Shown: positions 1-6,433 of the stretch, piece by piece
How the letters are laid out: each line of letters opens with the position of its first letter
Position numbering within the stretch: position 1 is the stretch's first letter
Position numbers and translations under genes: made by a program
Notes under the pieces: generated by a model
What the model was told of the DNA's origin: nothing
Database searches by the model: none
Seen by the model: the letters and a program-made list of their open reading frames with translations, nothing else
Assembly: GCA_018713665.1 (NCBI GenBank)
Contig: DVOI01000068.1
Location: 1 to 8,125 of the forward strand
Source: Ornithoclostridium faecigallinarum
GTDB lineage: Bacteria; Bacillota; Clostridia; Christensenellales; UBA3700
Direction: 5' to 3'
DNA length: 8,125 nucleotides

Positions 1-1716
1 GAATGGATAGATCAACTCAAGTCCCGTGTCGGGATTGTCGAGTTGGTCGGCAGTTATGTCTCGCTCGAGCGCAAGGGCTCGAGATATTGGGCGTGCTGTC
101 CCTTTCATCACGAAAAGACCCCGTCGTTTACCGTTGACGAATCGCGCAATTCGTACCATTGCTTCGGCTGTCATGTCGGAGGCGATTGCATACGCTTTGT
201 CATGGACATCGAGAACGTCGACTTCATGAGCGCGTGCAAGCTGCTCGCAAAGCGCGTCGGAATGGAGATGCCCGAGTTCAAGTCGCGCCGCGACGGTTCG
301 CAGGACGTGCGCCGCAAAAAGGAGAGGCTGTACGAGATGATGAAGGACGCGGCGAGGTATTACCGCTCCAATTTCGACGGCAAAGAGGGCGCGCCGGCAA
401 GGGAATATCTTGCAGGAAGAGGCATCGGCGAAAACACCGCCAGGGCATTCGGCATAGGCTATTCGACCGGCTATCGCGGACTTGTGACCAAGCTCAAGAG
501 CCTCGGCTATCTCGAGATTGAGATGGTGGAGGCGGGGCTCGTCGACCAAAGGGACGGCGACGTCTACGACGCGATGGCGGGCAGGCTGATTGTCCCCATC
601 ATCGACGGCATGAAGAGGATCATCGCGTTCGGCGGCAGAGTGCTCGTCAAGGACAAGCTGCCCAAATATAAGAACACGCGCGACACAATCTTGTTCGACA
701 AGTCCAACGAGCTGTTCGGACAGGACACCGTCAAGAGGCTCCGAATGACCCAGCCCGTCAACGACCTCATCGTCGTCGAGGGTTATATGGACGTCATCTC
801 GCTGTGGCAGGCCGGCGTCAAGAATGCCGTCGCGTCGATGGGCACCGCGCTCACGCAAAGGCAGGCGGCGATTCTCAAGAGGTATTGCGACAAGGTCTAC
901 ATATGTTACGACGGCGACGCCGCCGGTCAAAAGGCTACGGTTAGGGGATTGGATATCCTGCACTCGCAGGGGCTCGACGTGCGCGTCGTGTCGCTGCCCG
1001 AGGGGCTCGATCCCGACGAGTTTGTCCGCAAATACGGCGCGGACGGGTATATCGCCCAGCTCGTCAAGGCAAAGCCGCTCTATGAGTTCAAGCTGTCGCA
1101 TCTCGCCGAGGGGTACGACATGTCGGTTGCGGACGAGCAGGGCAAGTACGTCGTCGCCGCGGTCGCGGTGCTGAAAGAGCTCAAAAATCCGGCGCAGATG
1201 GACGCATATATACCGCTCGTCGCCAAGTTGAGCAAACTCTCCGAACAGACGGTGCGCCGTCAATTGATGTCGGGCGGAGACTTCGAGGCGACCGCGACGG
1301 ACGTCAAACGACTGAGCGGCGACCGCAAAGACGGAGTATATTACAAGGCGATGCGCTATGTGCTGTACGCGCTGTGCGGAGGCTTGCCCGAAGCGAAACT
1401 CGACGAGGACTTGTCCCCGTACATAGAGGACAACGACCACGTCAAGATATATGACGAGATACGCAAGGGCGAGATGACCACGGACGATCTGTCCGCGCTC
1501 GCGGCGACGATTCCCGAGGCGGAGAGAGTGCTCGCCGAGGGGCGCAAGGTGTCCGAAAAGGTTGCGGAAGTCTACTTCGGCGACTGCTTGAACAAATTGC
1601 ACGAGCTGTACGCGAAAAAAGAACGCAAGTTGTTGCTCGAGAGCTACAACGCAGAGACGGATCCGATCGAGAAGGCTAAAATTCTCGAGCGTCTCAACAA
1701 GACAAAAACCAAGTGA
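1..1716 (+). CDS. dnaG: DNA primase DnaG (5' end cut by window edge)
   Basis: DnaG synthesises the short RNA primers for lagging-strand and origin replication and works with the DnaB-type replicative helicase. The frame is open from base 1. It begins EWIDQLKSRVGIVELVGSYV, which matches the DnaG N-terminus, so probably only a few codons are missing to the left. Counting from the first visible codon, the CHC2 zinc finger uses C33, H36, C54 and C57 (CPFH...CFGC). The RNA-polymerase core follows with the PKYKN motif at 221-225. The TOPRIM part has catalytic E260 (VVEGYMDV) and the metal-binding pair D304/D306 (YDGDAAG). The remaining C-terminal region, from about 420 to 571, is alpha-helical in character and corresponds to the helicase-interaction domain. 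The 571 visible residues are close to the usual length of about 600. A TTG at 43 could be read as a start but lies inside the conserved domain, so it is not the real one. The gene is followed 30 bases later by sigA. Confidence 0.97.
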   Translation, partial: EWIDQLKSRVGIVELVGSYVSLERKGSRYWACCPFHHEKTPSFTVDESRNSYHCFGCHVGGDCIRFVMDIENVDFMSACKLLAKRVGMEMPEFKSRRDGSQDVRRKKERLYEMMKDAARYYRSNFDGKEGAPAREYLAGRGIGENTARAFGIGYSTGYRGLVTKLKSLGYLEIEMVEAGLVDQRDGDVYDAMAGRLIVPIIDGMKRIIAFGGRVLVKDKLPKYKNTRDTILFDKSNELFGQDTVKRLRMTQPVNDLIVVEGYMDVISLWQAGVKNAVASMGTALTQRQAAILKRYCDKVYICYDGDAAGQKATVRGLDILHSQGLDVRVVSLPEGLDPDEFVRKYGADGYIAQLVKAKPLYEFKLSHLAEGYDMSVADEQGKYVVAAVAVLKELKNPAQMDAYIPLVAKLSKLSEQTVRRQLMSGGDFEATATDVKRLSGDRKDGVYYKAMRYVLYALCGGLPEAKLDEDLSPYIEDNDHVKIYDEIRKGEMTTDDLSALAATIPEAERVLAEGRKVSEKVAEVYFGDCLNKLHELYAKKERKLLLESYNAETDPIEKAKILERLNKTKTK

Positions 1717-1746
1717 GGCGAAAGCCGAACATATACAGGAGAGATC

Positions 1747-2838
1747 ATGGACGAAAATCAAAAACAAGAGCAAAACGAGCAAAAGAAGACTCCGCGCGAA
1801 GAGAAGATTGACGCCGAGATCGCCAAGCTCGTCGCCGGCGCAAACAACGGGAAGTTGATCGACGAGGAAATCAACGAAAAACTCGCCAGGCTCGACCTCG
1901 ACATCACAGAGATGGAGAACGCCTACAATCGCATCAGACAGGCGGGTATCACCATCGAAGAGGCGCCTTCGCTCGACGAAAAGCTCGCTCTCGACACTTT
2001 GGACAGCGCGACCGACGACTCGGTCAAGATGTATCTCAAGGACATCGGTCAGGTGCCGCTCTTGACTTCGGAGGAGGAGAAAGAGCTTGCAGAAAAGATG
2101 TCGCAGGGTGACGAAGAGGCGAAAAAACGCCTCAGCGAAGCCAACCTCAGACTCGTCGTCTCCATTGCGAAGAGATATGTCGGCAGAGGCATGCAATTCC
2201 TCGACCTCATTCAAGAGGGCAACCTCGGCTTGATGAAGGCGGTCGACAAGTTCGACCATACAAAGGGCTTCAAGTTCTCGACCTACGCGACGTGGTGGAT
2301 CAGACAGTCCATCACCCGTGCAATCGCCGACCAGGCGCGCACCATCCGCATTCCGGTGCATATGGTCGAGACTATCAACAAGACGGGCAGGGTCGTCAGA
2401 CAGCTGATGCAGACTCTCGGCCGCGAGCCGACGCCCGCGGAAATCGCCAAAGAGATGGGTGTGCCCGAAGAGAAGGTCATCGAGATTCAAAAAATCGCTC
2501 AAGACCCCGTCTCGCTCGAGACCCCTATCGGCGAAGAAGAGGACAGCCATCTCGGCGACTTCATCGAGGACAACAGCGCCGCGTCTCCTGCCGAAAAGGC
2601 GGAATCGCGCATGCTCCGCGAGCAGCTGCTCCAAGTGCTCGACACCCTCACTCCGCGCGAAAACGAGGTGCTGTTGATGAGATACGGCTTGCGCGACGGC
2701 AGACCCAAGACTCTCGAAGAGGTGGGCAAGGAATTCAACGTCACCCGTGAGAGAATACGTCAGATCGAGGCGAAGGCATTGCGCAAACTGCGCCATCCCA
2801 ACCGCACAAAGCGCCTCAGAGATTACATAGGCAGGTGA
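1747..2838 (+). CDS. sigA: RNA polymerase primary sigma factor SigA/RpoD
   Basis: This is the housekeeping sigma-70 factor, which directs RNA polymerase to -35/-10 promoters. At 363 residues it has the compact Bacillota layout. A charged N-terminus and short region 1.1 (about 20-75, including KLIDEEINEKL) come first, then region 1.2 (DDSVKMYLKDIGQVPLLT, from residue 90). Region 2 (about 133-206) carries the core-binding segment NLRLVVSIAKRY and the melting and -10 recognition segment containing YATWWIRQSITRAI. Region 3 follows, and region 4 has the -35-recognition helix-turn-helix at 322-345 (TLEEVGKEFNVTRERIRQIE). There is no large insert between regions 1.2 and 2, unlike in Proteobacteria. 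The ATG has an AGGAGAG Shine-Dalgarno at 1737-1743. The dnaG-sigA pairing is the classical macromolecular-synthesis arrangement. All regions required of a group 1 sigma factor are present and nothing is truncated. Confidence 0.98.
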   Translation: MDENQKQEQNEQKKTPREEKIDAEIAKLVAGANNGKLIDEEINEKLARLDLDITEMENAYNRIRQAGITIEEAPSLDEKLALDTLDSATDDSVKMYLKDIGQVPLLTSEEEKELAEKMSQGDEEAKKRLSEANLRLVVSIAKRYVGRGMQFLDLIQEGNLGLMKAVDKFDHTKGFKFSTYATWWIRQSITRAIADQARTIRIPVHMVETINKTGRVVRQLMQTLGREPTPAEIAKEMGVPEEKVIEIQKIAQDPVSLETPIGEEEDSHLGDFIEDNSAASPAEKAESRMLREQLLQVLDTLTPRENEVLLMRYGLRDGRPKTLEEVGKEFNVTRERIRQIEAKALRKLRHPNRTKRLRDYIGR

Positions 2839-2839
2839 C

Positions 2840-3490
2840 GTGAAAGGGCTCGGCAAAAGGCTGGGAGCGGCGCTCAAGTTCATCGACTGCGACACGCTTG
2901 CCGACGTCGGCTGCGACCACGGCAAAGCCGGGATCGCGGCAATCAGGACGGGCAGAGCGAAGCGCGTCATCATGACCGATATCAGCGAAAAGAGCCTGTC
3001 CAAGGCGCGCTCGAGCGCCGAATATTTCGGCATAGACGCCGACTGCCGGGTGGGAGACGGCATGACCGTGCTCGCCCCCGGCGAGGCGGACTGCGTGCTC
3101 ATCGCAGGTATGGGCGGCAACGAGATCATGCACATCTTGGACGAAGGACTGAACAAGTGCGGCAAGTATGTGCTCGTCGCGCATCGCGACGTCCCCAAGC
3201 TCAGAGTGTATCTCGCCGAAAGGGGATTTTGTCTGAGCGCGGACACCGTCGTCAAGGACGGCGGAAAATTCTATAACGTGCTCGCCGCCGAGAGAGGCGG
3301 CGGAGTCGTGCCGACGGGCGCGGCGCTGTGGCTTGGCGTCGATAAGCCGCAGTCCGCGGACAGAGAGGAATATCTCGAATATATGCGCGCAAAATATACG
3401 GCAATCGCCGAGCGCGCGACCGACGAACCGTCGAAAAACGCGGCGTACGCCGTGTTGGACGCGGTGCGCCGGGCAAAGGAGGAATTATGA
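2840..3490 (+). CDS. trmK: tRNA (adenine-22-N1)-methyltransferase family protein TrmK
   Basis: The protein belongs to the TrmK family (COG2384, B. subtilis YqfN), class I SAM enzymes that methylate N1 of A22 in the D-loop of certain tRNAs. In its 216 residues the SAM-binding loop is DVGCDHG (22-28), followed by the acidic strand end in IMTDIS. The family signature IAGMGG lies at 88-93, and the C-terminal part is the charged helical coiled coil typical of TrmK. The start is GTG at 2840, one base after the sigA stop. AGGTGA at 2833-2838 overlaps that stop and is closer than ideal to the GTG, so translational coupling to sigA is likely. Its place directly after sigA and before a Nif3-like gene matches the yqfN-yqfO order in Bacillus and supports the call. 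Oddities are a divergent loop (family usually has DHAYLP after the glycine loop) and VAHRDV at 113-118 where B. subtilis has LQPN. The family assignment is firm; the exact activity is inferred. Confidence 0.88.
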   Translation: MKGLGKRLGAALKFIDCDTLADVGCDHGKAGIAAIRTGRAKRVIMTDISEKSLSKARSSAEYFGIDADCRVGDGMTVLAPGEADCVLIAGMGGNEIMHILDEGLNKCGKYVLVAHRDVPKLRVYLAERGFCLSADTVVKDGGKFYNVLAAERGGGVVPTGAALWLGVDKPQSADREEYLEYMRAKYTAIAERATDEPSKNAAYAVLDAVRRAKEEL

Positions 3491-4272
3491 AGATAGCGGA
3501 GCTCATCGAGCTCATCGACGGGTTTGCGCCCTATTCCACACAGGCGGAATATGACAACAGCGGACTTTGCCTGGGCGACCCCGAAGAGCAGATTGACGCG
3601 GTCCTTTTGACGACGGACGTCACCCCCGAGGTCGTCGAAGAGGCGCTCGACAAGGGCTGCAACGTCATCCTCAGTCATCACCCCGTAATTTTCGGTTCGA
3701 TTAGGGCGATTACGCCGGCGGACGGCATGAGAAGCGAGGTGCTGATCAAGGCGATCAAGTCGGACGTCGCGCTCGTCTCGGCGCACACCAATCTCGACGC
3801 GTGCGACGGCGGACTCAACGACCGTATGGCCACAATGCTCGGTCTGCAATCCGTCGAAGGCGAGGGCACGTTCGTCCGCGTCGGAGAGCTGGAGCCGGAC
3901 GCGACGGCGACGCTTGAAGAATATGCGGCGTTCGTGTCCGAAAAGCTGGGCGACCCCACCGTGCGCTATGTCGGAGACGGCGGCAGACTCGTGCAAAAAG
4001 TCGCGGTCAGTACGGGCGCGGGCGGCAGGGACGGCGAGATGTTCGCCGCATTGATTGCTCGCCGCGTAGACGCTCTCGTCACCGCGGAAGTCAAACACAA
4101 CCTCGCGCTCGAGGCAAAAAACGCCGGTCTCGGCGTCATCGAGTGCACTCACCACGCGACCGAAAGGTGCGCGGTCAAGATTCTCGGCGAACTGCTTAAA
4201 GACGTCGGCGTCGAGTTTTATATCAGCGAAAAAGACGAAGATCCGTATCACGCGATCGACGAAAAGGAGTAA
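3487..4272 (+). CDS. Nif3-like dinuclear metal centre protein (YbgI/YqfO family)
   Basis: This is a Nif3/DUF34 family protein, a conserved toroidal metalloprotein with a dinuclear metal site. Its biochemical role is still debated: GTP cyclohydrolase I type 2 annotations are common but poorly supported, and metal insertion or chaperoning has been proposed. The visible metal ligands are H64 and H65 (SHHP), H100 and D104 (SAHTNLD), and the C-terminal H222/E226 (CTHHATE), in the family order and spacing. The N-terminus has the signature YDNSGLCLG (22-30). At 261 residues it is the short YbgI-like form and lacks the PII-like middle domain of the roughly 370-residue YqfO type. The ATG overlaps the trmK stop by four bases (ATGA). 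An excellent AAAGGAGG Shine-Dalgarno sits at 3475-3482, so initiation may be partly independent of coupling. Adjacency to trmK and to a zinc-ribbon gene is conserved in Clostridia. Confidence 0.93.
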   Translation: MKIAELIELIDGFAPYSTQAEYDNSGLCLGDPEEQIDAVLLTTDVTPEVVEEALDKGCNVILSHHPVIFGSIRAITPADGMRSEVLIKAIKSDVALVSAHTNLDACDGGLNDRMATMLGLQSVEGEGTFVRVGELEPDATATLEEYAAFVSEKLGDPTVRYVGDGGRLVQKVAVSTGAGGRDGEMFAALIARRVDALVTAEVKHNLALEAKNAGLGVIECTHHATERCAVKILGELLKDVGVEFYISEKDEDPYHAIDEKE

Positions 4273-4275
4273 ATT

Positions 4276-4989
4276 ATGGACATACAGACGATTTTGGAAT
4301 ATCAAAAGCTTGATTTCGAGAAGGTGAAGATCAGCAAAAAGCTCACCGAAACGGAAGAATACAGGAGATATGTTCACGCAAACGAAGCGATGAAAAAGGC
4401 TATCGACAACGTCGCCAAGATGAGTACGCGCGCAGAGCAGCTGTTCGAAAAGGCGGAAGACGTGAGCAGAAAATTCGAGTCTGCGAGCAAGGAATACGAC
4501 GAAATCGCCGGTGCCGCCGAGGGGTTGGAGCAAGACCTCAAGCGCGCGGAATTTTACAGCAAAACGCTCGAAAGCCTCGCCGCTCAACTCGAACAGCTCG
4601 AAAAAGAGGCGTCGGCAATAGCGACCGAATTGAACGCTTTGAGCAAAGAGGGCGAAGCGGAGATTGCTTCCGCCAACAAGAACGCCGCAATCAAAAAGAA
4701 CAGCATGGTCAAGGTCGAAGAGCTCAAGGCGGGCTTTGCGAGCACCATCGACGAGATTGGCGCCAAACAGCGCGAGTTGGAGGAAAAGGCGGATCCGCAG
4801 CTTTTGAGCATTTATCGCAACGCGCGCAAACAGGTGAAGAGTTTCCCGGTCATAGTCGCGCTCCGCGACGAAAAACTTTGCGGCTGCGGCATAGAATTGT
4901 CGGCGGCGGAACTCGGTAAGCTCAAGGACGGAGAACCGTTCGTCACCTGCCCCACCTGCGGCAGGTTGGTCTACAAGCCTCAACAATGA
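4276..4989 (+). CDS. Coiled-coil protein with C-terminal zinc ribbon (COG1579-like)
   Basis: The 237-residue protein resembles the COG1579 family, often annotated as a C4-type zinc ribbon or putative nucleic-acid-binding protein; its molecular function is not established. Residues 1-180 are almost entirely Lys/Glu/Ala/Leu-rich and heptad-like, so a long antiparallel coiled-coil hairpin is expected. The C-terminus carries the ribbon, with C202 and C204 (CGC) in the first knuckle and C225 and C228 (CPTCGRLVY) in the second. The family usually has CxxC in the first knuckle, whereas here the pair is CxC. There is no signal peptide or membrane segment, so it should be cytoplasmic. AAAAGGAG at 4262-4269 is a strong ribosome binding site with 6-base spacing, and the gap to the nif3-like gene is three bases. 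Frequent association of this family with Nif3 genes supports a functional link, although the nature of that link is unknown. Confidence 0.87.
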   Translation: MDIQTILEYQKLDFEKVKISKKLTETEEYRRYVHANEAMKKAIDNVAKMSTRAEQLFEKAEDVSRKFESASKEYDEIAGAAEGLEQDLKRAEFYSKTLESLAAQLEQLEKEASAIATELNALSKEGEAEIASANKNAAIKKNSMVKVEELKAGFASTIDEIGAKQRELEEKADPQLLSIYRNARKQVKSFPVIVALRDEKLCGCGIELSAAELGKLKDGEPFVTCPTCGRLVYKPQQ

Positions 4990-5531
4990 GACAAAAAGGC
5001 AAGAAAAACGAGCGCGCGGCAATCGTCGTCGCGCTCGCGGTCTCGATAGTGCTCATCGTCGTCCCCATTGTCGTGCTGGAGACGGTCGACAAAGAAAAGC
5101 TCGCGTCTTTCGAGATGTCGCTCATCCTGATCGCGGTCGCAGGCGTCGCGGTGTTCGGGTTTGCTTTGCTCGCGCTGGGCAGATATGTCGGCAAGCGCGC
5201 CGCGCTCACTTCGGGCAAGCGCGTGACGGCGACCTATGTCGGCTGCGAGTGCAAGGCGAGCACGTCTTCGAAAGAATTCTATTCCGTCACCTATTCATAT
5301 ACGGACGGCGGAGGCGAGACGATGACTTGGACGAGTTCGCCGCTCTACAGCTGGGACGAGGCGCTCGCGCTCAAATTCGAGGAAGAGTTCGAGATCGCGC
5401 TGATGGGGCGCAAGAGCTACATCACCGCCGACCTCTCGGCGCTCGTCGTCAAGCATATGAGCGAGATCGGCGAGTACAAGTCCGCCTATATGAAGGCGTA
5501 CCGCGACTACCATTCGGGCGAGAACAGATGA
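4986..5531 (+). CDS. Two-helix membrane protein with DUF3592-like domain
   Basis: I recognise no characterised homologue. The 181-residue product starts with a positively charged stretch (MRQKGKKNER). A hydrophobic helix follows at about 11-31, then a short polar loop and a second hydrophobic helix at about 45-66. The rest is soluble, and with two helices it would face the cytoplasm if the N-terminus is inside. Its middle (about 78-145) reads like a small beta-rich domain: VTATYVGCEC, then YSVTYSYTDGGGE, then a stretch ending in YITADL. This is the pattern of the DUF3592 family, but the resemblance is by eye only. The start codon overlaps the preceding stop (ATGA). There is no convincing Shine-Dalgarno sequence, so translation probably depends on coupling to the zinc-ribbon gene. 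It ends in another ATGA overlap with the methyltransferase. The coding call is strong; the family call is tentative. Confidence 0.8.
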   Translation: MRQKGKKNERAAIVVALAVSIVLIVVPIVVLETVDKEKLASFEMSLILIAVAGVAVFGFALLALGRYVGKRAALTSGKRVTATYVGCECKASTSSKEFYSVTYSYTDGGGETMTWTSSPLYSWDEALALKFEEEFEIALMGRKSYITADLSALVVKHMSEIGEYKSAYMKAYRDYHSGENR

Positions 5532-6283
5532 ACATAGAGTGGGACAGCAAGGCATACGGCGAAAAGTGCGCGTTCGTCGGCGAACACGGCAAGGAGGTCG
5601 TCGACCTGCTGGGCGTGCCGCCGGGGGCGCGCGTGCTCGATCTGGGCTGCGGCAGAGGGGAGCTGACCGCCTATCTTGTGCAAAGAGGCTGGGACGCCGA
5701 GGGCATGGACGCGTCAAAGGCGCAGCTCGCCGACGCGAAAAGGCGGTTCCCCGAAATCGTGTTTTTCGAGGGCGACATCACGTCGTTCGAGGTCGAAAAG
5801 AGGTATGACGCCGTCTTTTCTAACGCCGTTTTGCATTGGATAGACAAAGACAGACAGCCGGACGCGCTCGCGCACGTCCGCGCCGCGTTGAAGACGGGCG
5901 GCGAGTTTGTGTTCGAGATGGGCGGCAAGGGCAACGCCGCCGCTATCCATGCCGCGCTCAAAGAGGAGATCCTCGCAAGGGGAGGGACATACCGCCATGA
6001 CTTCTTTTTCCCCGACGAGGCGGAGTATTCCGCGCTGCTCGAAGCCGCGGGGTTCGAGGTGAGATACGCGTCGCTCTTTGAAAGACCGACGCCGCTCAAA
6101 GGAGACGACGGCGTCGCGGATTGGATAGGCGTGTTCGCGAAGAACGAACTGTCCGGACTGCCCGAGGGACAGCGCCGCGCCGCCGCGCTCGCCGCGCAGG
6201 AGAGGTTGAGAGGCGCGCTGTTTGCGGACGGAATATGGACGGCGGACTATGTGCGGCTGCGGATGAAAGCGGTCGCGGTGTGA
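5528..6283 (+). CDS. Class I SAM-dependent methyltransferase, Tam-like
   Basis: The 251-residue protein is a Rossmann-fold methyltransferase of the small-molecule type, most like the trans-aconitate 2-methyltransferase/Methyltransf_11-25 group. Motif I is VLDLGCGRGELT (36-47). The acidic residue that binds the SAM ribose is D61 (GMDAS), motif II/III is GDITSF (82-87), and the post-motif is YDAVFSNAVLHWI (93-105), closely echoing the Tam pattern FANAALQWV. The N-terminal WDSKAYGEKCAFV is also typical of this subgroup. The C-terminal half (about 140-251) is a helical cap expected to define the substrate, which cannot be inferred. The start at 5528 is chosen because it forms an ATGA overlap with the previous stop and gives the family-typical N-terminus; upstream in-frame codons overlap the membrane protein and are not conserved in character. 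The gene ends the operon, and a terminator-like hairpin follows within 20 bases. Confidence 0.9.
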   Translation: MNIEWDSKAYGEKCAFVGEHGKEVVDLLGVPPGARVLDLGCGRGELTAYLVQRGWDAEGMDASKAQLADAKRRFPEIVFFEGDITSFEVEKRYDAVFSNAVLHWIDKDRQPDALAHVRAALKTGGEFVFEMGGKGNAAAIHAALKEEILARGGTYRHDFFFPDEAEYSALLEAAGFEVRYASLFERPTPLKGDDGVADWIGVFAKNELSGLPEGQRRAAALAAQERLRGALFADGIWTADYVRLRMKAVAV

Positions 6284-6300
6284 CATTTTGCGAAAAGTTG

Positions 6301-6328
6301 CGCGCCTCGCGTGAGCGGGGCGCGTTTT
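6301..6328 (+). terminator. Probable intrinsic terminator after the dnaG-methyltransferase operon
   Basis: CGCGCCTCGC (6301-6310) pairs with GCGGGGCGCG (6315-6324) around a GTGA loop, giving a 10-base-pair stem with one G-U wobble. TTTT (6325-6328) follows. The T run is short and broken by GC, so termination could be incomplete. It lies 18 bases after the methyltransferase stop and before the next promoter, which is the expected place. Confidence 0.65.
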
Positions 6329-6339
6329 GCATGACACTA

Positions 6340-6358
6340 TTTTGCGATATATGCAAAA
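6340..6358. promoter_or_regulatory. 19-base dyad, candidate regulator site upstream of ilvB promoter
   Basis: TTTTGC (6340-6345) and GCAAAA (6353-6358) form a perfect inverted repeat around a 7-base spacer. The centre, at 6349, lies about 25-30 bases upstream of the -35 hexamer, near -60 relative to the predicted transcription start. That is a position used by activators that contact the polymerase alpha subunit. I do not recognise the motif as belonging to a known regulator. The half-sites are short and AT-biased, so chance is possible. Confidence 0.35.
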
Positions 6359-6373
6359 AAATGTTCGATACGC

Positions 6374-6402
6374 TTGACTTTGCGCGCACTAAGTAATATA
6401 TT
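6374..6402 (+). promoter_or_regulatory. Sigma-A promoter for ilvB
   Basis: TTGACT (6374-6379, 5 of 6 to consensus) is separated by exactly 17 bases from TATATT (6397-6402, 5 of 6). The surrounding sequence turns abruptly AT-rich (6391-6418). Initiation is expected near 6409, giving a leader of about 25 bases. A perfect TATAAT also occurs at 6406-6411 but has no -35 partner at a usable distance. This is the only clear promoter I see in the window. Confidence 0.7.
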
Positions 6403-6422
6403 ATTTATAATAATTTATCGGC

Positions 6423-6428
6423 GAGAGG
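6423..6428 (+). promoter_or_regulatory. Ribosome binding site of ilvB
   Basis: GAGAGG lies five bases upstream of the ATG at 6434. It fixes that codon as the start, against the in-frame TTG at 6374, which sits inside the -35 hexamer upstream of the predicted transcript. Confidence 0.8.
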
Positions 6429-6433
6429 AACTT

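Noticed and set aside
1717..1746. Possible separate promoter between dnaG and sigA
   Set aside because: The 30-base gap holds only the sigA ribosome binding site, and I found no paired -35/-10 elements in the end of dnaG. A weak internal promoter cannot be excluded.
3271..5022. 583-codon open frame on the - strand opposite trmK, the Nif3-like gene and the zinc-ribbon gene
   Set aside because: It runs antisense across three well-supported genes, its composition is Arg/Phe/Leu/Ala-rich without motifs, and it has no recognisable domain. It is the expected reverse-complement shadow of Glu/Lys/Ala/Asp-rich genes in GC-rich DNA.
5249..5527. Upstream in-frame extension of the methyltransferase (344 residues in total)
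   Set aside because: The extension is an out-of-frame reading of the membrane protein gene. The ATG at 5528 gives a family-typical N-terminus and an ATGA coupling junction.
6331..6396. 21-codon reading frame upstream of ilvB as a possible leader peptide
   Set aside because: It contains no run of Leu, Val or Ile codons, has no Shine-Dalgarno sequence, overlaps the -35 element and ends before the predicted transcription start, so it cannot act as an attenuator peptide.
6406..6411. Perfect TATAAT as the -10 element of the ilvB promoter
   Set aside because: It lies 26 bases from TTGACT, and no other -35-like hexamer sits 16-18 bases upstream. TATATT at 6397 has the ideal 17-base spacing.
6374..6433. 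TTG at 6374 as an upstream start of ilvB
   Set aside because: The TTG is part of the -35 hexamer and lies upstream of the predicted transcript. The extra 20 residues are not like IlvB, and the ATG at 6434 has a good ribosome binding site.
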